NCBI GenBank assembly: GCA_964023275.1
Contig: OZ029923.1
Span: forward strand, 9,748,238 to 9,812,237
Length of the DNA: 64,000 bases
From: Norana najaformis
Taxonomy: Eukaryota > Annelida > Clitellata > Crassiclitellata > Hormogastridae
Reading direction: 5' to 3'
Shown: positions 38,054 to 46,260 of the stretch, one piece after another
How the letters are laid out: each line of letters begins with the position of its first letter
How positions within the stretch are numbered: position 1 is the first letter of the stretch
Program-made: the position numbers and the translations under genes
Notes under the pieces: model-generated
The model's database searches: none
What the model was told of the DNA's origin: nothing
Seen by the model: the letters and a program-made list of their open reading frames with translations, nothing else

Positions 38054-41000
38054 TGATGATGATGATGATAGACCTACCAAAGAAGACGAGGAAAGCAGTT
38101 CGATTCATAGTGGACCCCATTCCAGTCGGACCATCAAACACAACCCTGGCGATGTCCAGGGGGTTGGGTCTATTCGCCCCCGATGGGGCGTACACCCCAT
38201 CGCCGTAGGCTGGAGGTAGCAACCTCAGTAGGGCAGTTTCTAGAGAAAAACACAGTTGAAAACAAATAAGAGCAGGACATAGCAATATATGGCAAAGCAA
38301 GATGAGATATAAGTACGGTGAGTTAAAAATGAGAACAAGTCAATCTTTGGCAAGGCAAGGTAAAAACTGGTACGGTGACTTATAAATGACAAGTCAATCC
38401 GTTTCTACGTAGGTCCCGATCAGCTGAAGATGTTTACGGCCGCTAATAAAAGTTGAGTAGGGCGCAATGAATAATTTGCAAGCATGTAAACGTGTAGAAG
38501 CGTGTTCTAACAAGCTACCAGTAGCTTGCATAGCCTATTTAGTATATGTAAATGCTTTTAACATAACAAAAGACGGGTAGCAGTGGGCGCAGAAAACTTC
38601 TAGTGTGTAATAATAATATCCACTACACTTCACAAAAGATATACTACTCCTCGGTGATGAATCACTCCATACTTGGTTAACTTCCTTGTTGAGGCTAAGG
38701 TAATGTTTACCCGTTCTATCAATAGCTGTGGTAATGTAACGTAAATCTACGAAATTTCTAAGCGCCTCACAAAAGCTGCATCAGAGAGACCAGCTTTTTC
38801 ACCGGCGCTATATCAAACCAGTTCCGCAAGGTTATTGAGGTCAATTTCGGTGCAATGTCACTGAATCCTAGTGGGATAATGTCCATTGAGACAGTAGTTG
38901 TAAAAGAATAAACTGGAAAATTTTTAAACGCTACTCATAAGCCGAACGCGGGGCGCCAGCTTATTTGCGAGCGCTACGTCAAGTCAGAGGGGTTTTCCAG
39001 AGATACCAAGTGAAGAACAAAATCCGGTTGTCGTGAGATCAGAGAGGAAAGGAGATGGCGAGCTGTGCTTAGGTTTAAAGAAATGGAAAGACAGCAGACT
39101 GGATGGATAGTGCTACTGGGAAGTACTATTATCCAAAGTATTCCCTTATCTACAACTTTCTTACCAGAGAATTTCTGTCATAGCGTCATCTTCTATCGTG
39201 GTTTTTTTATCAGGTCGGGAGCACTTCTGACAAATTTCTCTTAAGTGGCACTATAAAACTTTGCAAATACGAGTACATCTACGAGTGCTTTCTGTTTATA
39301 TTGTATGGTATTGTATATTATCTTGTATTTAATTGTATATAGTAGAGTACACAAGTGTATACGATATAAAACTGTATTGAAGATTATTGCAATGTATTTG
39401 TAAAGCACTGCATATGAAGCCTATTGTTTTGCCTACTGTATTGTATTCTATTATATCCTATTCAGTTTATGAATTGTTTTCTATTGTATTGATAAGTCTT
39501 ACCAGCGGCTCCCCATTCTGGGTGAGCGAAGTTATTGTACCAGCCGTCGAAAGGTTGGTATTCGGGCACCTCGCTGTCGTTACCATGGTAGGCGGGAGAC
39601 TTATTCGATGGAGACGCATCACACGACGGCGCTGGAACAGAATTCCACAATGACACGTATGAAAAGTTAATACTAACATTTATTTACACGTAAATGGCGA
39701 AAAACGTTAAGGTTTGCTAAGGCACATACGTGACAGATAAAAAAGTAAAGTTAATACATTGATCTTCATGTAAAATGAAGGTTAAAATGATCTTCATGTA
39801 AATGAAGGTTAAGGTGCCACAGTTTTACACATGCAAGGTAAAATAGGTAAAGGCAACAAATTTTACAGGTAAACTGTAAACAAAAAGGCGAAGGTCATCG
39901 TTTGTTTTCAAGTAAAATGTGAGATAGGTTAAGTCAAAACAGTTATTTATATATCAAAGGTGAAATAGTTTAGGTAACACAGTTGTTTACACTAAAATGC
40001 AAAATGGTAAAGGTAACAGGTTTGGATTGATGTGAAGTGTAAACAAGGTAAAGGTAACGCATTTGTTTTTACGTCACTAAGGAAACTCCTTAGAAACCTG
40101 GCCCCAAGGACGAAGGATTATTCGGCTGACGCACAAACACGACCACAGCGGCAAGGCATCGTTTTTAACCTCCATATAAATATTTACAGACATGTCTAGA
40201 CTTGTTCATGTTAGGCTCAAAACGCGTTCTGTATTAATATAAATACAAACTTACTTATTATTACTACATAGACAAATATGCACAAGCATATACACATATA
40301 CACACACGCGTTCAAACATGCTCACACCTTACTGCACAACACACTGCCTTTACTTCACTCTACAGTAGTGTCAGCGTATTTTATGAACACACTGTATTGG
40401 ATGACGCGGGGAAAATTTGAACGCGTGCGCATCTCAGGCGCGCATTAAATGACTTACGCAGCGTGGTAAACTTTACCTGTGTTTGTCTGTACATGTTATT
40501 TGTATAGGACAGACATATCTAGGCTTGTTCAGGCATGACTTGAATGTATAAGCTTTAGTGAGATATATATATATATATATTTACAGTACATATATACAGT
40601 GTATTTATAGTCCAGTTGCAGTTAATCCTTCAATGTGATGAAAGCTGATGTAATATCGGGAATTATAATCTGGAGAAATTGTAAGCCTACATATTTATGT
40701 GATCAACAACATTCTTGAAAGAAGAAACTTAGTACAGATTGGAAATGAAGCAACACTCGTGGTTTTACGCAGAAATAGGCCACCTTACTTCATACAAGAG
40801 ATCTTAAGTAGCACTTAAGACAGAGAAATGTAGTCTAACAGATAGGAGAAGTGACAACTACCCTACATTGAAATACACTCTACTACTCCACGCCACACTA
40901 CACTTTGGTGCGCTGCACTACATCAGATGACCTTTGTAAATTTATTGGATCTGCCGGAATTTTACTTTATCAGGTATCTATCTCTGAGATGGTGTTTTAC

Positions 41001-43250
41001 ATTACCTGGAGTAGACGAAGCTGGTGTGGTGGTAGTGGTGGTGGTGTTGTCGGAGGTGGCGGCGGTGGCGGCGGTGGCGGCGGTGGAGGCGGTGGAGGTG
41101 GTGGCAGTAGTAGTAGTGGTGTTGATTGCAGTGTTCGAATCTGTGGTTGCTGCATTTGAGGTGATCTGAGCTACAACTGAAAAAGACATACATAAATCGG
41201 TAAATAGAAGGAAAATGCAGCGAAGAAGAAGAAGAAGAAGAACAACAACAACAGCGACAACAACAACAACAAAAGAAGAAGAGGAGGAGGAGGAAGAACA
41301 ATGATTTGGTTCTAGAGCCTTCTCTGTTTCTGGTCCGCGGTTTTGAAATTTGATGCCAAGTTCTATTCGTTCTGTCAGTTCTGTGATGTCATTCTGGTCT
41401 AAACTTAAGACCCATCTGTTTCAACTTGTTTATCCACGGTAGCCTAACTTCTGGTCTCTCTGACCTATCCGAATTCGACCGGGCTTCTCCAATGGATTAT
41501 GATTTTGACTACTATTTCACTTGAAGCGACCATCGATTGATGCCTTGGGCATTATTGTCACGGCGCTATAGAAGTCATTAGACTTCATTTTTCTTAGCCT
41601 CGGCATATTATTATTATTATTCTCGTTAGATGGATGTCTAATGTATCCTTTGAGTCGAGAGGTAAATAAATCTTCGCTCACATTACAAAGGATTGCCCTT
41701 TCAACCTCAAGCGTTACGAATTCTTTCAATTCTCTTGAACTAAGGCCCGCATATTTTTCGTCGCACCTGCTTACAAAAAGAAGAGTCTCGGATGAGTGCT
41801 CGCAAGTCGTCTGTCGTGGCAAAACTTTCTGACGAATGGCAGAGTAAGAGCAGGGTAGGGGTAGGAAGGCGGCGAAGTGTGTCCGCGACTGTCGGTAAAA
41901 TAACGTTTGCATGCTTAGCGTTTGTGGAGTCAACAAAAATGTTATTGTATCAGCGTGTTGTAATCTACGATTTCTTCAGCGCTCGAGAAAGCTAACTCGT
42001 GTATGAGAGGAATCAGCTTCTTCACAGACGCTCAGTCAAAACTGGGCACCGATGTTTGCGATAGTCTAATGGTTAACGTGCTGGATTGTTAATCGGGAGG
42101 TAGGGGATTCAAATACCCGCCAAGGAAGAAAGTTGTTTTGAAATTTCTGCTCCATTTCAGGACCTGGCGAACTAAGCTATAAAATGAATAGGCCTACACT
42201 GAACATACAAAAAAAATACTGGAGATAAAAACAAATTGAAAAGAAGGATTCATGTGGCTGGCCCCTCCCCTAGGAGGAATTAATTCCAGCCAGAAGGAAG
42301 TAGAAGAAACACTGAACGTACACTGTTGGTAGAAAGATCAGGCGATGAGGGAGAGGCCTGGTTAATGATATCAGAGGCTAAGAGAACGAAGTCACTGCCC
42401 TTCATGTCCATGATTGCCTCTCGGGGCGAGCTTAAATGAACCGTCATCTGCCGAGGCTAAGAAAATGAAGTCGCTAAGATTTCATAGCCTTGGCTGCCTC
42501 TTAGGGGTTGTCCCAAAGAACTTCTTCATCATCATCATCATCTTCTTCTTCTTCATCTTTGCGTTCTTCGCGTTCTTCTTCTTCAATCGAAAACGAAATC
42601 TGTGGGGCGGGTATGGTCTGGCTCGGTTCCAAGTCCAGATCTGAAGGCCAGGCAGGTAGACAGACAATCGTATACGGTGGACAGTGTTTGGAAGTGGAGC
42701 GGCGAGAAAGATAAAGTGACAAGAAGGAATCAGGGTAGAAATTTTTAGAGTACTGCTTTCGATTTTAAATGAAAAACCTCGCAAAAATTGTAAAGTTTCG
42801 GTAAAAGAGGTTAGACTTGCAAACGAGCAAAACTATTGCGTTGTGCGGCTATAGACACTTACTGATGCAGAATAGAAATCTATTGAGCGATATTTGGTAA
42901 CTGCAGACATTAAGGGCTTCCAGACTCTTTCTTTCAAAGAATGATTTATGACAACTTAAGACACCTTAGAAACGAGATTAGCTTTGCAATAAATCAGATT
43001 GAAGTAGATCAGGCTGAATAAGACTAGATTAGATTCGATAAATCTAAACAAAGCTACTCTAGATTATAGACGAGACAAGATTAGACTGTACTTTGATAAC
43101 ATTATTTTTAAAATTACGTAAAATGGGTTTATCGAAGGTTAGTTTTTAGCCCAGCTATAAACAATTGTACTTACCACAACTGTGCATATGAAAGCATATC
43201 AGAACAATCAGCAAAGCTGAGAATTGTGAAATCGCTTCTTTTTTTGCCAT
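16195..43250 (-). CDS. DUOX: Dual oxidase A (DUOX), complete gene, 31 coding exons, about 1613 aa
   Basis: The enzyme is predicted to transfer electrons from cytosolic NADPH through FAD and two hemes to oxygen outside the cell, producing H2O2 under calcium control. Domains by approximate residue are: signal peptide 1-25; Thr/Ala/Ser-rich linker 26-82; peroxidase-homology domain 83-640, including WFRYHN (expected proximal heme histidine) and NIQRGRDHG; one transmembrane helix near 685-708; regulatory region with two EF hands 905-985; ferric-reductase-type membrane domain 1105-1340 with heme histidines in [22 protein letters not shown] and TIMHG; FAD motif [11 protein letters not shown] near 1375; NADPH motifs [13 protein letters not shown] and FSCGPP. 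Every exon boundary has AG/GT and matching phase, and the total of 4842 nt is in frame. The length is slightly above the family's usual 1500-1550 because of the linker. The ATG at 43250 has a good context (A at -3, G at +4). Confidence 0.93.
16993..17121 (-). CDS. DUOX: DUOX-A exon 30, NADPH-binding domain
   Basis: It encodes [20 protein letters not shown] and [14 protein letters not shown]. The first 35 residues are identical in DUOX-B. Donor GTAAGC. Confidence 0.96.
17270..17610. repeat. GAT-rich low-complexity tract
   Basis: Runs of GAT and GAC on the plus strand lie in DUOX-A intron 29. A similar tract lies at 18015-18125. Confidence 0.8.
17748..17903 (-). CDS. DUOX: DUOX-A exon 29, NADPH-binding domain, converted exon
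   Basis: It encodes [20 protein letters not shown] and [18 protein letters not shown]. It differs from DUOX-B 53545-53700 at only 6 positions. Donor GTACGA. Confidence 0.96.
18180..18435. repeat. imperfect fold-back region
   Basis: The left half repeats CTCATTAATTTGCCTCGAATCA-type phrases. The right half carries their near complement (GAGTTAAGGCAAATTAACACG). It lies in DUOX-A intron 28, upstream edge near 18440. Confidence 0.45.
18516..18674 (-). CDS. DUOX: DUOX-A exon 28, NADPH-binding glycine motif
   Basis: It contains [18 protein letters not shown] and [23 protein letters not shown] has [11 protein letters not shown] at the same place. Donor GTACAT. Confidence 0.96.
19171..19400 (-). CDS. 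DUOX: DUOX-A exon 27, FAD-binding domain
   Basis: It contains [32 protein letters not shown] and [10 protein letters not shown], the FAD-binding motifs. Donor GTATCA. Confidence 0.96.
19437..19975. repeat. 150-base tandem repeat, about 3.4 copies
   Basis: GACTAAATGGGG begins units at 19460, 19614, 19764 and 19914. Each unit combines GGAT and GGAA tetranucleotide runs. It lies in DUOX-A intron 26. Confidence 0.9.
20045..20227 (+). repeat. dispersed element, family S3
   Basis: It carries GACCATCGATTGATGCCTTG, TGCATTATGATAATGTCGCT and AGATTAGATTAG. Other copies lie near 30600-30786, 41385-41581, 44045-44152, 59200-59382 and 62875-62955. The TTAGATTAG tail and compact size suggest a SINE. Confidence 0.65.
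20289..20570 (-). CDS. DUOX: DUOX-A exon 26, membrane helices with two heme histidines
   Basis: It contains [20 protein letters not shown] followed by [11 protein letters not shown], then [20 protein letters not shown], the entry to the FAD domain. Donor GTGAGG. Confidence 0.95.
20957..21358 (+). repeat. 400-base dispersed repeat, copy 1
   Basis: Nearly colinear with 32930-33338, beginning ATGTCCATCGGCTGAGCGAG-like and ending AGCCAGTGTAACTTTG. It has no open frame of note. It lies in DUOX-A intron 25, between exons 25 and 26. Confidence 0.85.
21494..21543 (-). CDS. DUOX: DUOX-A exon 25, 50-base microexon
   Basis: It encodes [16 protein letters not shown]. It is required to bridge phase 2 to phase 1 between exons 24 and 26. 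The DUOX-B counterpart, also 50 bases, is 56701-56750. Confidence 0.92.
21764..21857 (-). CDS. DUOX: DUOX-A exon 24, heme-binding helix and loop
   Basis: It encodes [20 protein letters not shown] and [10 protein letters not shown]. The His of VGHC is an expected heme ligand. Confidence 0.94.
21895..21997 (+). repeat. dispersed repeat, partner of 3180-3288
   Basis: Shares the blocks given for 3180-3288. It lies in DUOX-A intron 23, just upstream of exon 24 in transcript terms. Confidence 0.6.
22650..22880 (-). CDS. DUOX: DUOX-A exon 23, oxidase membrane domain with heme histidine
   Basis: It contains [36 protein letters not shown] and [14 protein letters not shown]. The His of DMHR is an expected heme ligand. 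Confidence 0.95.
22885..23480. repeat. GGAT/GATG-rich satellite-like tract
   Basis: About three degenerate long units share GAATGTTCA(T/C)GCTCCA(C/T)GCG and ACGGATGAGTGGTTG, embedded in GGAT repeats. It gives a long spurious open frame on the minus strand that runs into exon 23. Confidence 0.8.
23655..23851 (-). CDS. DUOX: DUOX-A exon 22, first helix of the oxidase membrane domain
   Basis: It contains [20 protein letters not shown], the helix preceding the conserved ER(A/C)YYY. Donor GTGAGT. Confidence 0.92.
24281..24362 (-). CDS. DUOX: DUOX-A exon 21, basic linker
   Basis: It encodes [20 protein letters not shown]. The acceptor (TTTGAAG) is weak, but the exon aligns with DUOX-B 59467-59551 in phase and sequence (RRENAT block). 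Confidence 0.8.
24531..25290. repeat. 12-base tandem array (GACTGACTGATT), about 60 units
   Basis: The array fills the intron between exons 20 and 21 and starts within about 10 bases of the exon 20 donor. Variants GACTGACCGATT and GACCGATGGACT are interspersed in blocks, so higher-order duplication is likely. Because 12 is divisible by 3 it gives a 286-codon frame of Ser-Gln-Ser-Ile repeats, which I do not regard as coding. Confidence 0.95.
25306..25481 (-). CDS. DUOX: DUOX-A exon 20, helical region after the EF hands
   Basis: It encodes [20 protein letters not shown] and [17 protein letters not shown], matching the family's region after the second EF hand. Donor GTTAGA opens directly onto the 12-base tandem array. 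Confidence 0.92.
26306..26399 (-). CDS. DUOX: DUOX-A exon 19, EF hand 2
   Basis: It contains [19 protein letters not shown]. Loop ligands are D1, N3, S5 and T9, with Asp instead of Glu at 12. Acceptor TTTCAG, donor GTCAGT. Confidence 0.93.
26850..26925. repeat. GAA/AGG purine-rich array
   Basis: AAGAAG trinucleotide runs on the plus strand, in DUOX-A intron 18. Confidence 0.85.
26945..27115 (-). repeat. tRNA-derived SINE, family S2, copy 1
   Basis: Read on the minus strand it starts GACACGGTAGCCTATTAGTT (A-box-like) and has GGTTCGAGCC (B box). Its body holds CAGCGCCATCGGTTGATGCC and its tail GTGGCGCTTAATAAATGC. Copy 2 is at 60842-60960. Confidence 0.7.
27131..27344 (-). CDS. DUOX: DUOX-A exon 18, EF hand 1
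   Basis: It contains [20 protein letters not shown] and the calcium loop [12 protein letters not shown], with acidic or oxygen ligands at 1, 3, 5, 9 and Glu at 12. The donor is the unusual GTTCTT. Confidence 0.93.
27560..27835 (-). repeat. tRNA-derived SINE, family S4, copy 1
   Basis: On the minus strand the right end has GGTAACGCGATTGG and GGGTTCGACTCCG, a tRNA-like promoter. The body includes the complement of ATGGACGAATCCCAAGGTCC. A second copy is at 62195-62450; fragments lie at 28420-28510 and 47400-47470. Confidence 0.7.
28061..28249 (-). CDS. DUOX: DUOX-A exon 17, intracellular region
   Basis: It encodes [20 protein letters not shown] and [18 protein letters not shown]. Phase 0 at both ends. 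Its counterpart in DUOX-B is 63490-63681. Confidence 0.92.
28806..29017 (-). CDS. DUOX: DUOX-A exon 16, intracellular PH-like region
   Basis: It contains [20 protein letters not shown] and ends [10 protein letters not shown], matching the family block that ends PKEYDL. Its acceptor lies directly against the minisatellite at 29027-29625. Confidence 0.9.
29027..29625. repeat. 39-40 base minisatellite, about 14 units
   Basis: The unit is ACAGAACAGTTTCCGCATTC followed by AGATTAGGAAATTGCTTTGG. Units begin immediately beside the exon 16 acceptor. Units with GCTGTGG instead of GCTTTGG read CCACAG on the transcript strand. Confidence 0.93.
30296..30424 (-). CDS. DUOX: DUOX-A exon 15, end of first transmembrane helix and cytosolic basic stretch
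   Basis: It encodes [14 protein letters not shown] and then NLHKSRKRR, a positive-inside flank. The acceptor ending TATAG gives a single helix of family length. The alternative acceptor, with exon end 30447, would add nine residues net within the membrane segment. Confidence 0.75.
30600..30786 (+). repeat. dispersed element, family S3, copy 2
   Basis: It has ACGACCATCGACTGATGC, TTTATGCATTACGATAG and an AGATTAGATTAG tail. It lies in DUOX-A intron 14. Confidence 0.65.
30871..31014 (-). CDS. DUOX: DUOX-A exon 14, juxtamembrane segment and start of first transmembrane helix
   Basis: It encodes [19 protein letters not shown] and then [18 protein letters not shown], where the helix begins. I end it at donor GTAGGT. 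A second donor 4 bases further on (exon end 30867, GTACCC) also keeps the frame if exon 15 then starts at 30447. Confidence 0.75.
31434..31552 (-). CDS. DUOX: DUOX-A exon 13, end of peroxidase domain
   Basis: It contains [20 protein letters not shown] and [13 protein letters not shown]. Donor GTGCGT; the split codon into exon 14 gives Asp of DDPCPQP. Confidence 0.9.
31690..31960. repeat. degenerate ACAG/ACAT low-complexity tract
   Basis: Loosely repeated ACAGACAG, ACATACAG and AGGCAGAC lie in DUOX-A intron 12. Confidence 0.75.
32011..32201 (-). CDS. DUOX: DUOX-A exon 12, peroxidase domain
   Basis: It contains [40 protein letters not shown] and [10 protein letters not shown], all family blocks. 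Donor GTACGG; phase 2. Confidence 0.95.
32484..32744 (-). CDS. DUOX: DUOX-A exon 11, peroxidase domain core
   Basis: It contains [35 protein letters not shown] and [24 protein letters not shown] is the peroxidase signature of invertebrate DUOX. Donor GTACGC. Confidence 0.95.
32930..33338 (+). repeat. 400-base dispersed repeat, copy 2
   Basis: Partner of 20957-21358 in the same orientation, also inside DUOX-A (intron 10). Few substitutions and small indels separate the copies. Confidence 0.85.
33739..33841 (-). CDS. DUOX: DUOX-A exon 10, peroxidase domain
   Basis: It contains [13 protein letters not shown], preceded by [20 protein letters not shown]. The upstream acceptor (AAAAACAG) was chosen because it alone gives the right phase after exon 9. 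Confidence 0.85.
34629..34815. repeat. 10-base tandem array (GAATAGAGTA)
   Basis: About 18 nearly perfect units in DUOX-A intron 9. On the transcript strand it reads TACTCTATTC, a pyrimidine-rich run. Confidence 0.95.
34898..34997 (-). CDS. DUOX: DUOX-A exon 9, peroxidase domain
   Basis: It contains [20 protein letters not shown] and the conserved [12 protein letters not shown]. Donor GTCAGC; ends in phase 2. Confidence 0.92.
35220..35430. repeat. GGTAAG pentamer tract
   Basis: Degenerate GGTAAG/GATAAG units in DUOX-A intron 8. The transcript strand reads CTTACCTTACC. Confidence 0.7.
35455..35515 (-). CDS. DUOX: DUOX-A exon 8, peroxidase domain
   Basis: A 61-base exon encoding [20 protein letters not shown], the YEWLP block of the family. 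Acceptor TTACAG, donor GTAAGT. Confidence 0.92.
35951..36117 (-). CDS. DUOX: DUOX-A exon 7, peroxidase domain with expected proximal heme histidine
   Basis: It contains [20 protein letters not shown] and [10 protein letters not shown]. The His of RYHN aligns with the proximal heme ligand of animal peroxidases. The tail [11 protein letters not shown] matches the family's helix. Confidence 0.93.
36475..36694 (-). CDS. DUOX: DUOX-A exon 6, peroxidase domain
   Basis: It contains [20 protein letters not shown], equivalent to the FVDAS.VYGS block of animal heme peroxidases, then a Pro-rich loop ([10 protein letters not shown]). Acceptor TTCAG, donor GTAGGT. Confidence 0.92.
37150..37337 (-). CDS. 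DUOX: DUOX-A exon 5, peroxidase domain
   Basis: It starts with the Gly split codon then [20 protein letters not shown] and [14 protein letters not shown], and ends NVPREQ. The segment GQQLVEEI aligns with the distal-site GQ...HD of myeloperoxidase, but Glu occupies the histidine position. Confidence 0.93.
37965..38072. repeat. GAT/GAC trinucleotide array beside exon 4
   Basis: GATGAT and GACGAC runs end about six bases from the DUOX-A exon 4 donor. Confidence 0.9.
38078..38239 (-). CDS. DUOX: DUOX-A exon 4, peroxidase domain
   Basis: It contains [18 protein letters not shown] and the block [11 protein letters not shown], which leads into the position of the distal heme face. Donor GTAGGT abuts a GAC/GAT microsatellite in the intron. 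Confidence 0.92.
39503..39631 (-). CDS. DUOX: DUOX-A exon 3, start of peroxidase domain
   Basis: It contains [20 protein letters not shown], the conserved beginning of the DUOX peroxidase-homology domain. Acceptor TTCCAG, donor GTAAGA. Confidence 0.9.
41006..41176 (-). CDS. DUOX: DUOX-A exon 2, Thr/Ala/Ser-rich extracellular linker
   Basis: Acceptor TTTTTCAG, donor GTAATG. Almost all of the 56 residues are T, A, S, N or D, with runs of Thr and of Ala-Ala-Thr. This suits O-glycosylation. The underlying DNA is a GGT/GGC trinucleotide-like array on the plus strand. Frame and phase continuity to exons 1 and 3 support it as coding. Confidence 0.78.
41385..41581 (+). repeat. dispersed element, family S3, copy 3
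   Basis: It has AAGCGACCATCGATTGATGC, GGCGCTATAGAAGTCATTAG and the upstream segment CTTCTCCAATGGATTATGAT. It lies in DUOX-A intron 1. Confidence 0.7.
42050..42125 (+). repeat. tRNA-like SINE head
   Basis: TAGTCTAATGGTTAACGTGC (A-box-like) and GGGGATTCAAATACCC (B-box-like) have tRNA-like spacing, but the stem pairing looks imperfect, so this is not called a tRNA gene. A related minus-strand copy lies at 46985-47070. Confidence 0.55.
43175..43250 (-). CDS. DUOX: DUOX-A exon 1, signal peptide
   Basis: It encodes 25 residues with basic start MAKKEA and hydrophobic core [10 protein letters not shown], a typical secretory signal. It ends in phase 1 at donor GTAAGT. The split codon with exon 2 gives Val. 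Confidence 0.85.
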
Positions 43251-44732
43251 CTTGCGTTTCAGCAAAACGCGATCGGTTACTAAAACTTTTCCGCAGTTTT
43301 GTGCTTTTTTTCTTTACGACTTATTGCTAGGAAAGCGCAAAACGAGAAAAAATGACGTAAAAATGTCGAGGAACCGAAGTCTTTTCTTTAGAAGCGGAAT
43401 AAGTTTGCGACAAGCGCGCTGCTCTGACGAACTTTAAGGAACAGTGCTTCCATATATATACCTTTTTTACTTCCTGGACCGTGCGGACCAAGTAATTTAC
43501 CTGACTCATTCACCAGTGTGAGTTCATGCAAAGAAGGTTGAGTGAGCAACTGGGCATTGCTTCGAGACAATTTGAATATCCTACCTAGGTGAGTCTCATC
43601 GCATATTACGGCCGAGCGCTTGTATACAGTGGAGCGCCAGCATAAGCTCAGCACATCCTATCATGTGTGAATTCACGGAAAGGATGTTTACAATGGCTTG
43701 CAATACATTGGCAAATTCTGACGCCAGAATGCTAACTGAACAATCGTTATGTGCACACACGAATACACGATTATGAGTCTCTGTACATTACTCTGCTCAT
43801 GTAGGGCTATTATATTGAGACTCTCTTATGCGACGTTCGTGTAGATATGTTCAGAGATGCAAGAAATGATGCCAACTAGACAGGACTATATTAGATTAGA
43901 CTAGATTATATTATGCTAGATTAGACACCCGTTTTAGACCATGTTGGATTAGATTACAATGGACTAAATTTGATTGATTTGAAATGGACTAGAGTAAACT
44001 TTATTAGATTCGACTGGGCTAAACAAGATAAGACTCATTTAAGTAGACCGGACTTTTGGTCTGGAAAAGACTATGATTTCCCGCAACGGTTTCACTTGAA
44101 CTGATCATCGACTGACGCTTTATGTATTATTATAACGGCGCTATATAAGCTATTATTATTGAATTCGAGTAGATCAGATTTGATTAAATTTGATTCGATT
44201 AGTTTTTATAGTTTCGCTTCGATTGTGCATTGCGATAGCGGCGCTCCATAAGTCATTAGATTAGAATAGATTCGATTAGATTAGATTGGATTGGATTGGA
44301 TTAGATTAGATTAGATTAGATTGGATCAGATCAGATCAGATTAGATTAGGTTAGGTCAGTTCATATCAGCTCAGGTTAAATTAAAGTCGAATAGATTATG
44401 ACTGAGTCAGAGGGGCTGCCCAGAGATACCAAGTGATACCAGAACAGAACGTATAAAAATAGAACATAGAACAGCAGACGAAGAGAAGTCTATTCAACAG
44501 TAAACAAAAGGGGTTTTCCTAGTCGTTGTTGATCGAAGTACGTAGTTAGTATCTCAATTGTATGAACAAGCAATTGATGAATACGGAATCGAAGGGAAAT
44601 TCCGAGCAGGTGTGAAAGTTGCCTTCCTAGCTGCATGTAACTCATTCAAGTCTCGACACGACAGTGCGCCGACGGGTGTAAATATCCTTGCTCAACATAT
44701 GACAATCAACACGACGTATGACGCACATCTGA

Positions 44733-45190
44733 GTTTATTTATGCATGTGTGTACGTACGTATGTACGTATGTTTGGATGGTATGTAAGTACGTGTATGCA
44801 TGTATGTGTACGTATGTATGTATGTATGTATGCATGTATGTATGCATGTATGTATGCATGTATGTATGCATGTATGTATGCATGTATGTACGCATTTATG
44901 TATGTATGTACATGTATGTATGTACGTATGGATGGATGTTTGTAAGTGTGTATGTATGTATGTATATATATATGGATGTATATATGCACGTACGTATGTA
45001 TATATGCATGTATGTAGATGTATGTATGCATGAATGGATGTATGTATGTATGTATGCATGTATATGTGTATGCATGTATGTGTGCATGTATGTATGTATT
45101 ATGTGAATATGTGTAAAAGTGTATGTATGCTTGTATGCATGTTGTATGGGTGTATGTATATGTGTATATGTAAGCATGTATGATGTTTAT
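44733..45190. repeat. GTAT/ATGT tetranucleotide array
   Basis: Long runs of TATG with interspersed GCATG and GTACG. They give spurious Tyr/Val/Cys/Met-rich frames on both strands. Confidence 0.93.
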
Positions 45191-46022
45191 ATATATTTAT
45201 GTCAGCCTGCCTCTGTGTATGTATATAGGTATGCATGTACATAAAATTATGTATGTCAAAGTTTGCCTACTGGTAATGATGCGATTATTGGCACAGCATA
45301 CAAGTTCGAAACACCGCTTTTTCGAGATGGTGTGGTGAAGAGTTTGGGTCAAGAGAAGGTCAACATCTTCCAAAGGTATGAACAAAACAATCTTGATTGC
45401 ACGACAAATTCCGTTAGCGTATTAAGTCGTAAAGAAGTAGCCTATAATCTTCTGGAAGGGTGGAGCACATGGAGGGCTAGGGGTTCAAATGGGAGGTCAT
45501 GACCCTTGGACTGCCCTTTAGAACTGCTACTGGTTCTAATTCCGGTGCATCATAGGATATATGTATACTTTTCTAATCTAATCTAATCTAATCTATTCTA
45601 TTCTAATCTATTCTAATCTGTTCTATTCCATTCTATTCCATGATGTAGTTTAATTTAATCTGATCTAAAATTATATAATTGGTTTTATCTTATCTTATCT
45701 TATCTGACCTCATCCTATCTAATAATTCCGATGACATCATAACGAATCTGATCGTATCAGAGCTAGTTTGATCTAAAGATCTAAACCATTCCTATCCAAA
45801 CTGATTCTTCAGTTTTGAAAAAACACACCTGGATTCGACTCGAGTCAAGCGGAGGTGTACTTCCTAAAGTAAGTCGTGACATTTGTGGGGCGTGGGTCGA
45901 TTGTCAGCGATCGTTCGTCAAGCTTCGCGAATTCCTGGCGTGTCTTCTCGCAACCCACCCAGACATTGTTTTCAGTGTCCCGAAACATGCCTATAGGTAC
46001 CTGCCTATCGTGAAGCACTAGC

Positions 46023-46260
46023 TACCATATACATACATACATACATACATACATACACACATACATACATACACATACATACATACATACACACTTACAT
46101 ACATACATACATACATACATACACACCTACATACATACATACATACATACACCCATACATACACACTTACATACATACATACATACATACACCCATACAC
46201 ATACATACACATGCACATACACACACACGCTTACATACGTAGGCACATATATACACATGC
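46023..46260. repeat. CATA tetranucleotide array, opposite orientation
   Basis: The plus strand reads ACATACATAC, the complement of the array at 44733-45190 about 0.8 kb away. Confidence 0.93.

Noticed and set aside
42050..42125. Candidate tRNA gene
   Set aside because: A and B boxes are present, but the anticodon and acceptor stems pair poorly and the sequence is embedded in SINE-like material.
44558..45106. 182-codon frame rich in Tyr, Val, Cys and Met
   Set aside because: It is a TATG tetranucleotide repeat; frames on both strands are equally long.
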